From positions 1-64,000 of the forward strand of contig PUDQ02000124.1 of the NCBI GenBank assembly GCA_002964805.2: a stretch of DNA of 64,000 nucleotides. Reading direction: 5' to 3'. The notes under the pieces are model-generated. The model was not told the origin of the DNA and searched no databases. It saw only the letters and a program-made list of their open reading frames with translations. Numbering within the stretch: the first letter of the stretch is position 1; the number at the start of each line of letters is the position of its first letter. Below, piece after piece: positions 20,953 to 33,821 of the stretch. The position numbers and the translations under genes were made by a program. Source of the stretch: Trametes villosa (lineage: Eukaryota; Basidiomycota; Agaricomycetes; Polyporales; Polyporaceae).

Positions 20953-22578
20953 ATGGCTCTTCCTACACAGCGAAACGAGCAGCAGATGGTAGAGAGATCG
21001 TCTGACAATGCTGCAGACAACGCCCTGACGTCTCGCGCAAGCCGCGGGTTAGGTGGCACGCCCGCAAGCTCTACGGTGCGTTCTAAGACTAGTGCCACGC
21101 ACATCGCTGAGTAACATGAGGTGCTCTCAGAGTCTGGCTCTCAGGAAGCTACTCCATGTGGAGCAAGCTGTCGAGGAACTGTCGGATATGTTCCTGCGGG
21201 TAGACCGCGTCCTCAACGAGCTCGGGCCGGTGGACGACACCGAGGGAGCGAACCCCTTGCTGAGAACTTGGGACGAGTACCAGCAGGTCGGTTCTCATAT
21301 CTGGCATTTGTACAAGCAGCACGCACATTCTTACAACCTCTCAGAACTTCATGCGGGTCGCCGCGCAATGCCGGCGGAATCTGCACGGCGCTGCAGGTAT
21401 AATGGACGGTACGCTTGATACGACGATTCTGGGTTCTCCGACGTCCTCCCACTTACTTGGCGCCTTCGTTAATGCAGTGTGCAGAGAAACCCTGTTGGTA
21501 GAAGTTGAGCCCGAGTATCACGAAGATGCAAAGGCGGGGTTGAAGATTGCAGAAGAGGTCAGATCTTTCCCTTGTTGTACCGCCTGCACACTACTGACCG
21601 CTTCCATGCAGCTAGTGCGGACAGAAGCTGCTTGCGTGTGGAGCGCGACAAAAATCCTCAGTAGGCTTGCGCAAGACATCTTGAAGCTCCGGAACCAGCT
21701 GGAAGATGTGCCAGCTGAACCTGCAGTCGGGTGTCCTCAAGTGGTATCCCCTGCTCTGCAAGCGGCTCGGTATGCGTTTGGCGTCCTACCAATCGGCTTC
21801 CCAATGTGAGTTCCCTTTGAACCGCACCGAGGTCAAGGTCGTCCCACTAACAAGTACCCTCTTAATCAAAGCTGTGCGTTCTTTCGCCGAAGCATGTATG
21901 GGATCAAGCTTGTATTGGTCAGTAGTCCTACATCACGATCCCGGGATTTACTCACGCGTTACCCGACAATAGTATATGCTCTTCGGATCTCTTTGGGGTT
22001 ATAAGCAAACGGCGTCCGGTTCGACACCGCACGTGCTCCCAGAGCCACACGCCAATACGGGGGGCGCCGTCCCACACTCAAGTCAAGCGACCGTCACGCC
22101 ACTGACTGTTGCGGAACCCGAGCCGTCGTATCCGGAAACGATGAAATACGACATGGAGCGCACCGCGGAGGAGATCATGCGCTTCACGGCCACTTGGACA
22201 GAGGTGCGTGTCGCTGTTTGCCGTTGCACCGTAGCTTCACTTCTCTCATTTACATGGGTGCAACCATCGCGTTCGGAGCTGACTATGCCCGCTTGTGCCG
22301 GCAGATCGCCAATGAGGTCGACCGATGGGCGGCGTACCTGGCGCGCCGTGGAGAGATGCTTGCGCTCCGCGCCCACAACCCGGGAGACCCCGATGATGAC
22401 GAAGTGGTGCGTCTGACCGCTCCTATTACTATGGAGAGGGGAGATGTGAACTTACATTGTGCGAGTCTCTTAGGTGTGCGACGAAGATATCGCTGGGTTG
22501 TGGGACGCGATCATGGATATGCGGCACGCGACGCTCGTGAGGATGCATGCGCAGAAGCCCGATGTTGTGCTTCACTAG
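20953..22578 (+). CDS. Helical coiled-coil family member (unpaired copy)
   Basis: Spliced gene of unknown function, start ATG at 20953. Likely exons are 20953-21076, 21129-21286, about 21336-21395, about 21479-21560, about 21612-21770, about 22020-22203, about 22278-22405 and 22474-22578. Exon 2 has the heptad-like first helix ending LLRTWDEYQQ. Exon 3 (NFMRVAAQCRRN) lines up with the short exon 2 of the copies at 3247 and 48786. The last exon reads EDIAGLWDAI and resembles the DCIAGIWQSL motif, but the stop follows about 25 residues later. The final LExYV helix of the other copies is therefore missing, and a clear hydrophobic centre was not found. It is either a diverged subfamily or a shortened copy. 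It is the only member with no partner. Confidence 0.5.
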
Positions 22579-25119
22579 GGAGGAGGTTTTCGTGCTCTGT
22601 GTATAGATTCTCGAAAGTCAGAGCAACGCGAGCCTTGTTGCCATGTATGCGCTCTGATTTGCGTTCAACCCAACCTCCACCGCACAATGCGACGTTACAC
22701 TGCCTGTCGACCTTGAAATTATGTAGATACTTGAACTTCTATACATATTCCAGAGCATCTGAGCGGTCTCGCCAACTATGCTAACTCGCGGACTCGGTCA
22801 GGTTATGTCGGCCTGATTCACGACCTCTTGCAATCGGAGAGGTAACTCCGTGAGCGAGGATACTCATCGTACGGCCCAGACCCTAAGCCACCATCTGCTA
22901 TTACCTGAACGTATGTCATGATGATGCGCAGTAGTGGTACAATAGCCTCCGCGATCGAGAGCGCCTCATGATGGAGTCCAAGGACAAACCCAATCAGCCA
23001 CGCAGCTCAGGTCCCTTAGCGTGCCATACAGTGGGGCGGAACCTTGGGCATGTATAGCTCAAGGCGCTCTCCAAGGCGAGCGAAGACAGTTCGGACGTCG
23101 ACCTTGCCCATACGGGACCAACAGTACAGCGTATCGTGTCACGAATAGCACAGGCAGCACCTCGGGCGAAGCACGGAATGAAGAGAGAAGACGTACAGGA
23201 GAGCGCGAGACACATGCCTCCTCGGAGAAGAGGCTAACCTGGGCTATGTTGAGCACCAACAGGTTGCTCTTCACCCGCAGCGGAGGTCTCTTCGGACCCC
23301 CGGAAAGAGCATCACTTTGGCCAGGGCGCGAGATGAGCCGGCGCGAGGGTTGCTTGGCTGCCGTCCCTCCCGCTCTGGAACGTGGTGGTAGGTTGGTGCA
23401 GTCTCGATCGATCGAGGACCACAAAGGCCCCTTCATGGACGTAAATGGTTGGGAGCCCAGAGCACGCAGAATGCCGAGGGCTCAGGCGTCAGGAGTTCCG
23501 AGTGGCTGATACGTAGTTATGACGAGCCCCGGGGCGGTGGTCAATTGCAGATGCTTTCCTACGCCGTCATATTCAACTTCAGTGAAAGGGCGCAACCACC
23601 ATATCGACCTAAGCATCCCCATGCAGGTGTTAGCGCGCTAAGCTAGACTGGACACGCGTTACTGGCGTTGTTGCGGGGTTCGTCCTCATGCAAGCTGCGT
23701 GGCGTTCGGCAAAATTTCCGCACGGCGGTAACCCTTCGCCGCGTCGAATATTGCCGCTGGGCGACGTAACTTGGTATACCCCCTCGGACCGCCCAAGAAG
23801 CAGGTGGAGAGGAGGTTATCTCCAGGGAGTAACTTGCGCTCGGCATTCTGTTCAACCTTACTGAATTTGCCGCGCACATCATGAGTCCTGGGCTCTGCGG
23901 CCACGTTCATACCGCGCCCCTAACACACTGCCGCGATCATACGCGTAGGGAGTAAGCGGACCTCCACAGGCCCTGCAGGTTGTTAATATTGTTGCACCGT
24001 CACCACCTGGCATGCGCGAGGTATAGAGAATTGCCAGTCTGGAGCGATCTCCATATGTAGCCACACGCTAACCCTCGGTACCTATGGAGCGCACCAGCCC
24101 GCTCCAGAATGAAAGGGTGCACTGGACGCGCGCGAACGTATGTCAGAGCTGACGAGTTATCCTAGGCCCGTGCCGCAGTAATGTGAACAAAGCCATACCA
24201 GAAAGATGGCGGTAGCAAGTTACTTTCGATACTTTGCGGCGACACGCACGTTGTCCGGCACACATGTTGGGGCGGGCAGGCGTGAGGAAGCATGGGTCCG
24301 TGCGCGGGTCTGCCGGATCGGTCACGTGGTCGTGCTTCTCCCGCCTCGCGCGCTCTGTCCGCGATTGGTACGTTTCCTGCCTTCCCCCGGAACCTCGCCC
24401 GCGCGCCTCAAGCGAAGTCGGGTACGCATGGGCCCGCGCAGGACAGGGCCGGCCCAGTCCCAAACCGTGCGCTGCAGCGGATGTACCTCAAACGTACCCG
24501 CACATCAGGCAGTTTTAAACAGCGCCTCGTGACAGACATAGATCCTCGTCTCGGCTGATGAAAGCGGATCTCGTCGCCTGAGCCGGACTTCACACTGCGA
24601 AACTCTGAATGTGCAGCACGTACTCGGAGTCTGTGCATGCCCAATCTCCCCGCGTGTTCCTACATAGTCGCTCGCGACGGCGCGCAATGGAGTCAATTGC
24701 CCCCTGCAATCTCCGCCGAAGGGCAAGGTGCATAGGTATAGACCCTGGGGCACAGCTAAGCTTTACGATCGTCGGCCCCGTTCCCGCCAGAGTGCACACT
24801 GTATACGTCACGTTGCGCGGGGCTGTATCTGTCCCAGTAACGTCAGAGGAGAGACGATTTACAACGCCCAGGCATAGCGAACGGTAGCTTGCGGGCACTT
24901 CGCGCGGAAGCGCATCCGAGGTGTTGCCGATGTTGAACCTACAGACAGATGCGGAGGGCCAGTCAAACGGTACAGAATTACAACGGTACTCATAGTAGCA
25001 TGATGTGGGGAACGTATACACGTTGAGACAGGAAAATGATCAAGCGAGTCAGGGAGATACAGCGAGAACGAGAAGGTTGGGGCTAAAGAAAACGAGGAGG
25101 ATACGAGCGCAGCTGCGGA
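22579..25119. other. Gene-poor region
   Basis: About 2.5 kb with no supported gene. Open frames on both strands (for example 24206-24532 plus and 23059-23436 minus) have no recognisable motif and no exon partners. Transposon termini or coding remnants were looked for and not recognised. Confidence 0.4.
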
Positions 25120-26398
25120 TTACAGCCTGGCGTACTCGACAAGGACCCGCGCGAGTTCCTTCCACTGACCCGCACGCGACGCGATGTCGGCATGTGCGCG
25201 CCGGATGGCATCCGGGGTATCCTACGTCAAAAGGCGTCAGCGTCACCCGCAGACATGAAGGGTAATACGTACTGCGAGTTGGTCCTTTGCAGTCTCGAGC
25301 GTTGTAGTGTATCGATCAAATTCGGAGATGAGCTGGGGCGTGCGGGTCAGTACAGGACAAGGCCCGCTGGCCGCTCGAGTCTGCTAGCGCGACTTACCGC
25401 GTTCTTGATGTCGTGGAAGACGCCAAAACCCGGATTTTGTGACTCCAACTCGCGCAGGAGGCGGCGTATGCCGGAGACCACTTGTTCAGGGGACGTGGCG
25501 TCATCCACAAAGGCGCGATCTCTGTCTTTGACCTCCATCCCGCTATGCGCACCTGGAGGCGGCGACTTCGATGCCACAAGGCCACCGACGTAAACTAGTG
25601 GGGTCCTATGCAAGACGTCAGCGTCACTCTGAATATAGAGACCGAGACCGACCATAAGAGGTGATAACCCACTGCTTGAAGCGCGGACGAGGCAGAGCCT
25701 ACCCATGTGGAGTGCGACCTGCGTCGTTCCAATTGACTACTTGGCCGGAGCGCATAGGAGAATAGAGGACTAACCTGTCGGGAGAGCGTTCGCTACCGGG
25801 GCGCTGCGAGATGCGAGCTACCTCCGGAGAGCTCAGGAACTTCTGGATAGCGTTTCTGAGAGAATCAAGCCGGGGCGCAAAGTTGGTGTCAATTTTAGCG
25901 ACAGCCTAGGGACGCAGGCGTGGCGTGAGCGACCGTAAGCTCAAAGCTGCGGTAGTTGACAATGGTCGTTCGACTCAATAAGCGTACCTTTCTCAAAGTC
26001 GCCAGTTCATTCACTACGTCTGTAGGACTCGCTTCCTTGAATGAATTCTGAAGGGACGTGAACACTGGAATATCCGTGAGTGAGACTGCGAGGGGTCGAA
26101 TGGGTGCAGCGCTGACTGGTGATGGTTGTGGACAGCCTGGTGGCCGTGGCCCTGGAGTCATCCACAATATCTTCGTATGTCTGCGCAGGACACCCTAAGC
26201 TACGCATCCCCTATATCGTGCAGCGTAACGACTCACGGAAGCAAGCTGAGCCCATCGCGGCTCGAGCTCGGACGCTGGCTCAAGGTGGTCTGGAATCTGG
26301 AATCTGACCCAGCGATAGGCAGAGGCGGAGTCGGTGGAGGATCCCTTGAGGTGTCGTACGTGGGATTCCAAGTCAGGGAAAGGGGTATCAGGAGACAT
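25120..26398 (-). CDS. Type 1 helical coiled-coil protein
   Basis: Spliced minus-strand gene, ATG at 26398, stop at 25120. Exon 1 is 26398-26237 and ends in PRWAQLAS. Exon 2 starts at 26180 with TYEDIVDDSRATATRL, the counterpart of EYQHIVNKSEHSAVKL in the gene at 556-2123. The next exon carries FTSLQNSFKEASPTDVV, matching VYLSLQKDVTDADTDDM there. A moderately hydrophobic piece (GLSPLMVGLGLYIQ) near 25650 is followed by a helical exon with GIRRLLRELES. The last exon ends WKELARVLVEYARL, matching the C-termini of the other type 1 genes. The frame looks intact, though internal borders between 25900 and 25200 are approximate. It is head to head with the type 2 gene at 27026. Function unknown. Confidence 0.6.
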
Positions 26399-27025
26399 GA
26401 TGGTTGGACCTGTCAGAGGTGGGACGATGAGACAGGACTGGGGGCTACTAGTCGAGTGCAGGAGCGTACTTTGCCAAAGATTCTGGATGTGGGGCGGGGA
26501 AGATTAGAGTAAGCGCCAGTGAATGAGAGCAGCAGGAAATGTAGGCAAAGTGAGGATAGTGGATAGCGTGGATAGCGTGGGTAGCGCTTAGTGGGACTGG
26601 CACGGGGAGACGACTCTGCTTCAGTACTTCAGTGCGGACTTATATAGATCGTCGCTTAGACTTTGCGCCGGAACTGCGGTGCATGGAACTGTCTAGATGG
26701 CGTCCGAGTCGTCGGGAAGATGCCTGCCCGATATCACTCTATCCGACGGCTGCAAGTAACGCCCTGCGCACTCCTCCCGTTTATTGTTGTGAGCTCCTTG
26801 AATTTCTGAGCAGCTGCAAAGACAAAATGCCGACGGTTCTAGTGGTGCTGGGTACTGTCGCAGCACAAGCTTGGCAGTGACCGAAACTCCTCGCGCAGTG
26901 CCATATACACATGTTTGTTCGTGTTTGCATCACTTTCCGGGCCAGAATACCAGCCCGCCTTTGGGGATGCGCGCGGTGTAAACTTGTGATATCACCCCTG
27001 AACTCCTTCCTCCTCGTCCACTCGT
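26399..27025. promoter_or_regulatory. Shared upstream region of a divergent helical gene pair
   Basis: Only 627 bases separate the two start codons, the shortest of the three such regions. It includes a small tandem repeat (GTGGATAGC units at 26560-26585) and an AT-rich TTATATAG at about 26639-26646 that could serve as a TATA element for the plus-strand gene. Confidence 0.45.
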
Positions 27026-28660
27026 ATGGCGTCTGTTGAGCCTCAGGTGTCTGCGCTGGTAGCAGAGCAAGTGAGCCAGGTCAATCGCACCTTGCTAAGC
27101 CGCGACGTCGGGGATACGCTCAAACGGGACATCTCCGAGCTACAAGACCACATCGAAGACATCCGCGCGTTGTTCGCGAAAGTCCTCGGCTCGCTCGAGG
27201 ACTTCGACGACCAACACCTTCACGCCGATCCAACTCGTAGCCTCGCGCCTGACTGGAAGGCATTCTCCAATGTGCGAGGTTGTGCTTATCATTGTTACGC
27301 ACCGCTTACTGCAATCGCAGCGCTTCAGTGAGTATGTCGACAACAGTCGGGTGAGCGCTGCCGCAGCATCAAGTCTTATGAATTGTACTTGCCGTATACT
27401 TTTACCGCCGTTCACCCTGCTGACCACCGATGACTACCCAAAGTGTATGCCGAAGCGGTACTGGGGAAGGTCGGGGAGATAAACTGCAACGTCCAGGAGT
27501 TGAGCGCCGAGCTCACGATCTTTCTACGGGTATGAGTCACAATGTCGCGCAACCCCCGCACACTAAACTCCTGCATATCAGGCAGTAGAGAGGCAAATCC
27601 CGGCAGCCAAGGGCACGCGCAATGACTTCAAGCAGCTCGCGAACGATGTCCGCAACTTTGAGCGCAAAGTCGAATGCACACTGAAGCATCTGAACAAACC
27701 GCCCTCGCAGGACATGAGCCGGGTGTGCGATAACATCGATGTGCTGAAGCAGAAGGTTGTAACGTGAGCGTGCTGCCCTCCTCGCCTACCACGTCTGCAT
27801 TAGGTTCACGGTGTTCGCGCAATGCCAGGATTGCCGAGAAGGTATCGCGACAATCACCTTGTTCAGCTCCAGGGTTACTTAATCATTCATACGCAAATAG
27901 CCCTCAACATTCGGCTCCGGTTACTTTGGGTGGATGGCCTCGCTGGCTCCGCGTGCGGCCGAGCTCCTGTGCGTCCTATCCCCGAGGGCGGCTATACAAG
28001 CCCTAGTGAGCGCCCTCCTCTCCCCTCCGCTGAGACGTCTGCTCACCTTGAGGCCAGCAAGTAGTCGTCGAGATAGGTGATAGCGAGTCCGATGCTCCCA
28101 AACGCGAAGGTTCGTCTGCCTGTATGTCCAGGACACGAGCCAGATGTTGACGTATGCTGCAACGTCAGTGCAAGCGGACCTCGAGCAATACGCGGCGCGC
28201 ATACCCGCTCTGCTCGAGAGCTCGCACATACCATTTGAGATTCGCCCGTTCTACGAGGACTGGTTTGCAAACACGGGTAAGGACATGCGCGTCATCGCCA
28301 ATCGCATCGATAAAATCTCGAACATCTGGGATGATGTGCGTCACTCTTCTCGGGGCGTCTCGTGCACACTGCGCTTACGATTGTTGCCTTCTGCATCTTT
28401 TAGCTGCGCCTCGACCTACTCGCGCTGCAATTGAACCTAAGCCTATTCGCCGGCCACGACAACGTCGCGAACTCGGCCGTACGTCTCCTTCCACGTAGTG
28501 ACTCATCGCTGGTTCACCTCTGACCGCAACTCGGACTTGGCTACAGTTTCTCATGGAGAAAATCAGCGTGAGCAGGACGGTGCTTCAACGGCTCAATGAG
28601 TGTCTGGAGTTATATGTGCGCCGGATTCCGCAGGGTAAGATGGTGCATGGGGCGGCGTAG
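27026..28660 (+). CDS. Type 2 helical protein, copy with charged central segment
   Basis: Spliced gene of unknown function. Exon 1 is 27026-27271. Exon 2 begins about 27322 (RFSEYVDNSR), exon 3 about 27442 (VYAEAVLGKVG), and exon 4 about 27583 (DFKQLANDVRNFERKVE). The central segment is near 27908-28010. Two exons carry the C-terminal helices with RIDKISNIWDD and LELYVRRIPQ, ending at 28660. It is a near twin of the minus-strand gene at 32185-33821, exon by exon. The central segment is odd: where the twin is hydrophobic (GLLASLAPLAAGLLCTLAP), this copy has Arg and Glu (MASLAPRAAELLCVLSP). Membrane insertion would therefore be harder. The gene may be drifting or have changed role. Head to head with the type 1 gene at 25120-26398. 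Confidence 0.6.
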
Positions 28661-31600
28661 AAGGGGCAGCCAGTGTTGCTCAGATTGTGTACTCATTGCT
28701 GAGGTGTAGCATGCAGTCGTCGTGAGTGCCGGTAAAGTGGCCTTCTGCCGGCCTTCGCATTATTAGCGTGATAAATCTCCGAGCGAGCCTGTGATGGAAT
28801 ATACGCGAGGTCATACATGACACGAAAACACAGCACAACGTGAGAAGTTCACTCCCTCTCCAGAATATCGCATTAACTTGCTTCTGCACGTGCATCGCCA
28901 TGAGCGTCGCGCTCTGCAGTTCAATAGTGGCGCTCCTCGACCCCAAGACTTTCTCGCCGTGCACTTGCACACATATGGCGCTACCGATGCATTGTCCGGG
29001 TAGACAGTGGAGGAAGAAATGCCGACCTCAAAGCAACCCCGCAGTGCGCGAGATACTCCGCCCGTTGCTCACCAACCGACAAGCAGGGGCCCGACTCTAC
29101 CCATACGGGCACTCTAAATGGTGGGAACGGGAACTAAGGAGGGTGGCAGACGTCGCGCTCAAGTTTTGATTATCCTAACGAATGTTCGGCGCACATCCAG
29201 TGACATTTCACTTCACATGTACGTCTTGTAACTGCGGCTTGCTGAGCGGTCTTCCTACATCGTCGGGTGCAGCGTCTCTTTTGTATTGAATCTGAATCTC
29301 CGGGCTTGGACCTTCCTCACTCCAACGGCTCATGCCAGAGTACTTAGAGGTTGAGGTACTTTAGGAGGATATTGACTTGCGCAGTCACCTGGGCTGAGCT
29401 TCATGTTTTCCGCGTGGGCGGGATTCTTGCCAGAATGTGGGCGCTAGGATTTTGTCAAACACGATCAAACAGCGGCCGTGCATGATGGTCATCGCGAACG
29501 TATCATAGATACATAGTATTCCTGACCGCGACAACAGTGCATAGTTGACATCCCATAGTGTTTTCCCGCTACGCTGCCACACACCTCTTCGAACGCCTCA
29601 ACCCGACGATTGGCTGGACATTGACGTCGGAGAAGTTTGTCAAGACGGGTGTCATATCAAGGGAACAGCTCAGGCTCGCCCCTCATGCCCGCATGCGCGC
29701 TCACTGCGCGCAGGTACCGCAAGGATACTGCACTGAAGACTCGGAGGAGGGGATGCCAGGATAGACGTCGCCGCAAAGGCAGGATAAGAGATTCGGGGAT
29801 AGAACGGGGTAGGAACTCTGTTGCAGTCACTCACAAGCTTCGCACTTCATACTCCACGTATTCGTACGGTGCAGGAATACTATCGGCTCACGAGGTGTGC
29901 AGCGTGTAAGTACTATGGCCTACCCTTTCGCACAGAAGTGCGCTTTTTATAGGGCAAGTGATCCCTTCCACTGCGGCTTACAATACACTTTCAGAAGTTG
30001 ACTGCATATCCAAGGAACGCCTGCTTAAGAATCGTATCCCTCGTGTGTGTCGCATGCGAGGTCCACGCACATTCTTCCTCTAGCCTTCTTCGTCGACCTG
30101 ACGGACGAACCTAAAGGACACCTTGGGCTCGGGGTCTCACGATGAGCAACTCTGATCATACGCTTCTATCGATCTCGCATTACTAACTGGTCTTTGGCTA
30201 GGATTATGAAGAATAATATCATCAGTTACAAAGACTGACTGCTGTTACGTTGTTTGCGAGTATGAGCAGCCGGCAGCACACGAGCGCGCTCGACCTCTGG
30301 TCTGCAGGGGATACCGATATACCCGTCGCCATACAGCCTCCGGGTCCGAGTTCTGCTTGCTGCTAAACATGTTTCCGCCGAGAAAACCCTGCAGCTATTG
30401 CCGCCGCACGCACGCAGCCGACGGATGGGGATCGCGCTTTGGGGGTGCGAAACGAGTCTTCTACTCCTCGCCATTGGTGGCTATTCTGCTCTACGTTACA
30501 TTCGGGTTTAGGAGGGAGGAAGAACGGCACCACTTGTCCCGGTACGTCACCCTCAACTCTGGAAATTATACCGCGTCGAATATCTTTGTAGAATCCTGTG
30601 GTTTTCGTCGCGTCCCTGCTGTTTCCAGTGCGCTAAGGGGGTCTTCAGGCTTCCAACAGAACACTCGTCATATCGGAAAGGGGACTACCCTCAAAAAAGG
30701 AGCATGAGTCTGCGTAATAGATGAACTCCGGACTGCCACGGAAGCACAGATGCTACGAGACACAGAAGACAGTCACCCCCATCTTTCCGCAGACTGCTAG
30801 CGAGGCTGGTCCAGGCACGTCCTGATTACGCGGGTTCTCTGGATAGTACACGGAAAAGCTCGATCAGTCATTGGCCGCACACGATGCTGCTCAAAGCGAG
30901 TCTCGGACTTTAGTAGGCCACCATACAATTCCAAGCAGAAGCGGCAACTCTCTGACTAAAACGTTTCTCTACATAGTCTCAGCTTGTGAGTGAAAGCTTA
31001 CGCTTTAAAATTACATAGACGTCATTGCGACCCCGTTGGAGTAGAAGGAGCTCCCTCAGAGACTCGCTTGCAAGTACGACAAAGCCGACTGGGCACCACC
31101 TGGCGTCCAGACCCTGCGGATGGTCGACGATGGGCGAGAGCACGCTCCACGGCGGTGCGATAGACTCGGTTCCTGGACTGGTACTTCTAACGTCCACCTT
31201 CTACTTCGTATGTCCACCTTCTACTTCGTACGTCCATCTTCTACTTCGTACGTCCACCTTCTAATTCATACGTCCACCTTCTAATTCATACGTCCACCTT
31301 CTATTCCGTCCGTCCGCCTTCTATTCCGTACGTCCACCTTGTATCCCACTGTGCCCACTATCAGGCTCAGGACTCAGTACTCAATATTATACGGGCCGAG
31401 AGCGCGATATCGAACGTGTTCCCTAGATGCGCCGCGGGGCCAAGGAGCTGAAACACTTCACTTCAAGTCTGCGGTAAGGCCTGCCTCGCTGTCTCTTTGA
31501 GTTACTCCGACAAGGGCAGCGGTACTATTAGCGACTGCAGATATGGTTATAAATGGTCTATGTCCGGACGGGGCGAAGACGGGGTCTTCTCGGGTGACAA

Positions 31601-32184
31601 TGGGGCGTCGGCCCGTACGATCCAGCCATAACCCTGGTGTGTAACTCATCGAGGTCGTGCTACCGTTGATAATACTGCGCTATCGTCTATCTGGGTATCA
31701 AAAGGTGCCTCCGAGGGAGGTACATTGCCAATGTCCAGATTTTAAACCAGAAATGGACTCTTCCCTAAAGGTTTGCAGTAGAACTTGGACATTCACACCG
31801 ACCGCGATACTCATTGAGCAGTGACAGGGAGCGCAATCAACATGGTCGCACATGTACGGCACGAATTTCTCGAGGTTGCTTGCTAGACGTGTTAAGAATG
31901 TGCAGCACGCGGCCCTCGCCCTCAGGCTGAGAGCGCATTGTGCAGAGGCCCAGGCCCTCGATATACGACGAGAGCGGATACTTCTTCGGAAATCGCATTT
32001 TGTCGCTACACGATATACGGACGATGTAATGCATTTCGCGGAAAACCATAGGCTGATTCAGCAAGACCGTACCACTCGCGACCTAGGGAAGCCGTTTCTC
32101 GGAGACATGGGGTAACACAAGACATGGGGTAACATATCGTACAACCAATCACTTCGCTAACCGGATGCATATACCACCTCGCTC
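28661..32184. other. Gene-poor region with minisatellite
   Basis: About 3.5 kb without a supported gene; the only clear structure is the 20-base repeat at 31191-31350. Frames such as 28840-29169, 30357-30707 and 31852-32115 (plus) are unrecognisable. Confidence 0.45.
31191..31350 (+). repeat. Minisatellite, eight copies of a 20-base unit
   Basis: Eight head-to-tail units of exactly 20 bases, of the form CGTCCACCTTCTACTTCGTA. The first three are nearly the same, copies 4 and 5 share AATTCATA ends, and 6 and 7 share ATTCCGT ends. This gradient suggests stepwise duplication of neighbours. It is not clearly inside a gene. Confidence 0.92.
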
Positions 32185-33821
32185 TCAGACTGCCCCGCCC
32201 GGGGCCGTGCTGTCCTGTGGGAGCTGATTCACGTACAACTCCAGGCACTTGGCGAGCCGGAGGAGCACCGTCTTGCTGGCGTCAATCTTATCCATCAGGA
32301 ACTGAACCTAGGTCAGACGCGAGCCACTGCCATGGTACGACGCAGATTGGGACGTACGCCAGAGTTCACGACGTTGTCACTGTTGGCGCAGGCACTGAGC
32401 TTAGTTTCGAGCTTGAGCAGGTCCATGTGGAGCTGTCGTCGTAGTGGAACGCGAATGCTTATCAGCAGCGGTCAAATGGATGATAAACAGGCGGCGCGAC
32501 ATACGTAATACCAGATCTGCGAAATCGCGTCGATGCGCGAGGAGACGGTGCGTATGTCCTCGCGCGTGCTCGCCCACCAGTCCTCGTAGAAGGGGCGGAT
32601 CTCGCGCGGAATATGCGCGTTTTCGAGCAAAGCAGGCACGCGTTCCACGTAGCGGTCGAGGGTTGCTTGTACTAACGGTTTCAGTTCCGTTAGCATTGAA
32701 CTTTGCGCACCAGACACAACTAGAAGGACGTACCTTCAGCTCGTTTCTCAGCATCTATCTCGGGCGTGGGTATGTTGAAGACGGTCCTCTGAGCCCTAAC
32801 GTCAGCATATATGTCGGTGGATAAAGGAAAGTGGGCGCACCAGTGCTTTGATTGCGGCCCTTGGGGCCAGAGTGCATAGGAGCCCGGCAGCAAGCGGAGC
32901 CAACGAGGCCAGCAATCCGAAGTAGCCTGATCCGAGGGCTGAGGACTGCTTGCGTATGGATTAGTCCTCCTTACCAAGTCGCGATGATTGATCTGCATAC
33001 CTCATCCGACATCCTGACATACAGCGATCACTGTGAGCCCGAAGCATACATGAGGGAGAGGGCACACTCACGCCGCAACTTTCTGCTTCAGCACATCGAT
33101 ATTGTCGCAGACCAAGCTCATGTCCTGCGTGGGCGGCGTGTTGAGGTGGTTCAGGGTGCGTTCGATTTTGCGCTCGAAGGCGCGGATGTCTTCAGCGAGT
33201 TGCTTGAAGTTGTGGCGCGTGCCCTTGGCTGCCGGTATGTGCCGCTCCACTTCCTGAAAGAAGGGAGATGAGTATACAGCGTAGGGGTAGGCGCGATGCT
33301 ATGAGACTTACTTGCTGAAAAATCTTGAGCTCTGTAGCTAGGGCCTGTACGTTGCAGTTCTTCTCTTTGACCTTTCCGAGGATCGCCTGGGCGTACACTG
33401 CAGGTAGTGGTCAGCGACGTACTAAGTAGCGGTAAAACGTATATAGAGAGTACAGTTCATGATACTCGATGCGGAGGCTGCGCTCGCCCGACTGTTTTCG
33501 ACGTACTCGCTGAATCGCTGTAATCAAATGGGAAGCCGAGGTAAGCGGTGCGTAACAAGGGCCAGCACAGCGTCGCACATTGTAGAAGCTCTCCCAGTCA
33601 GGCGCGAGGTGACGGGTCGGATCTGTGTGGAAGTACTTGTCGTCGAAGTCCTCAAGTGATCCGAGGACTTTCTTGAACAGCGCGCGGATAGTCTCGACGT
33701 GGCCCTGCAGCTCGGCGATGTCCTCCTTGAGCGTGTCCTCGACGTCGCTGCTTTGAAGATTGCTTTCGAAGCGGGCTAGCTGCTCCGCATCCAGTCCAAG
33801 ATCTTGTGGGGCGTCAGGCAT
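32185..33821 (-). CDS. Type 2 helical protein with hydrophobic centre
   Basis: Spliced minus-strand gene of unknown function, start ATG at 33821, stop at 32185. Exon 1 is 33821-33579, with the long first helix (EDTLKEDIAELQ...LGSLEDFDD) ending DWESFYN. Later exons carry RFSEYVENSRAS (about 33520), VYAQAILGKVKEKNCNVQAL (about 33400), TRHNFKQLAEDIRAFERKIE (about 33200) and a hydrophobic segment (YFGLLASLAPLAAGLLCTLAP, about 32930). A helical exon with EIRPFYEDWW and RIDAISQIWYY follows, and C-terminal exons end LELYVNQLPQ. It is the closest relative of 27026-28660, and every motif is in place, so this is the better preserved twin. The plus-strand relic at 38896 faces it, but about 5 kb away. 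Confidence 0.65.

Noticed and set aside
29545..30060. Weakly similar stretches at 29630-29700 and 29992-30060
   Set aside because: Only short matching words; too weak by eye to call a repeat.
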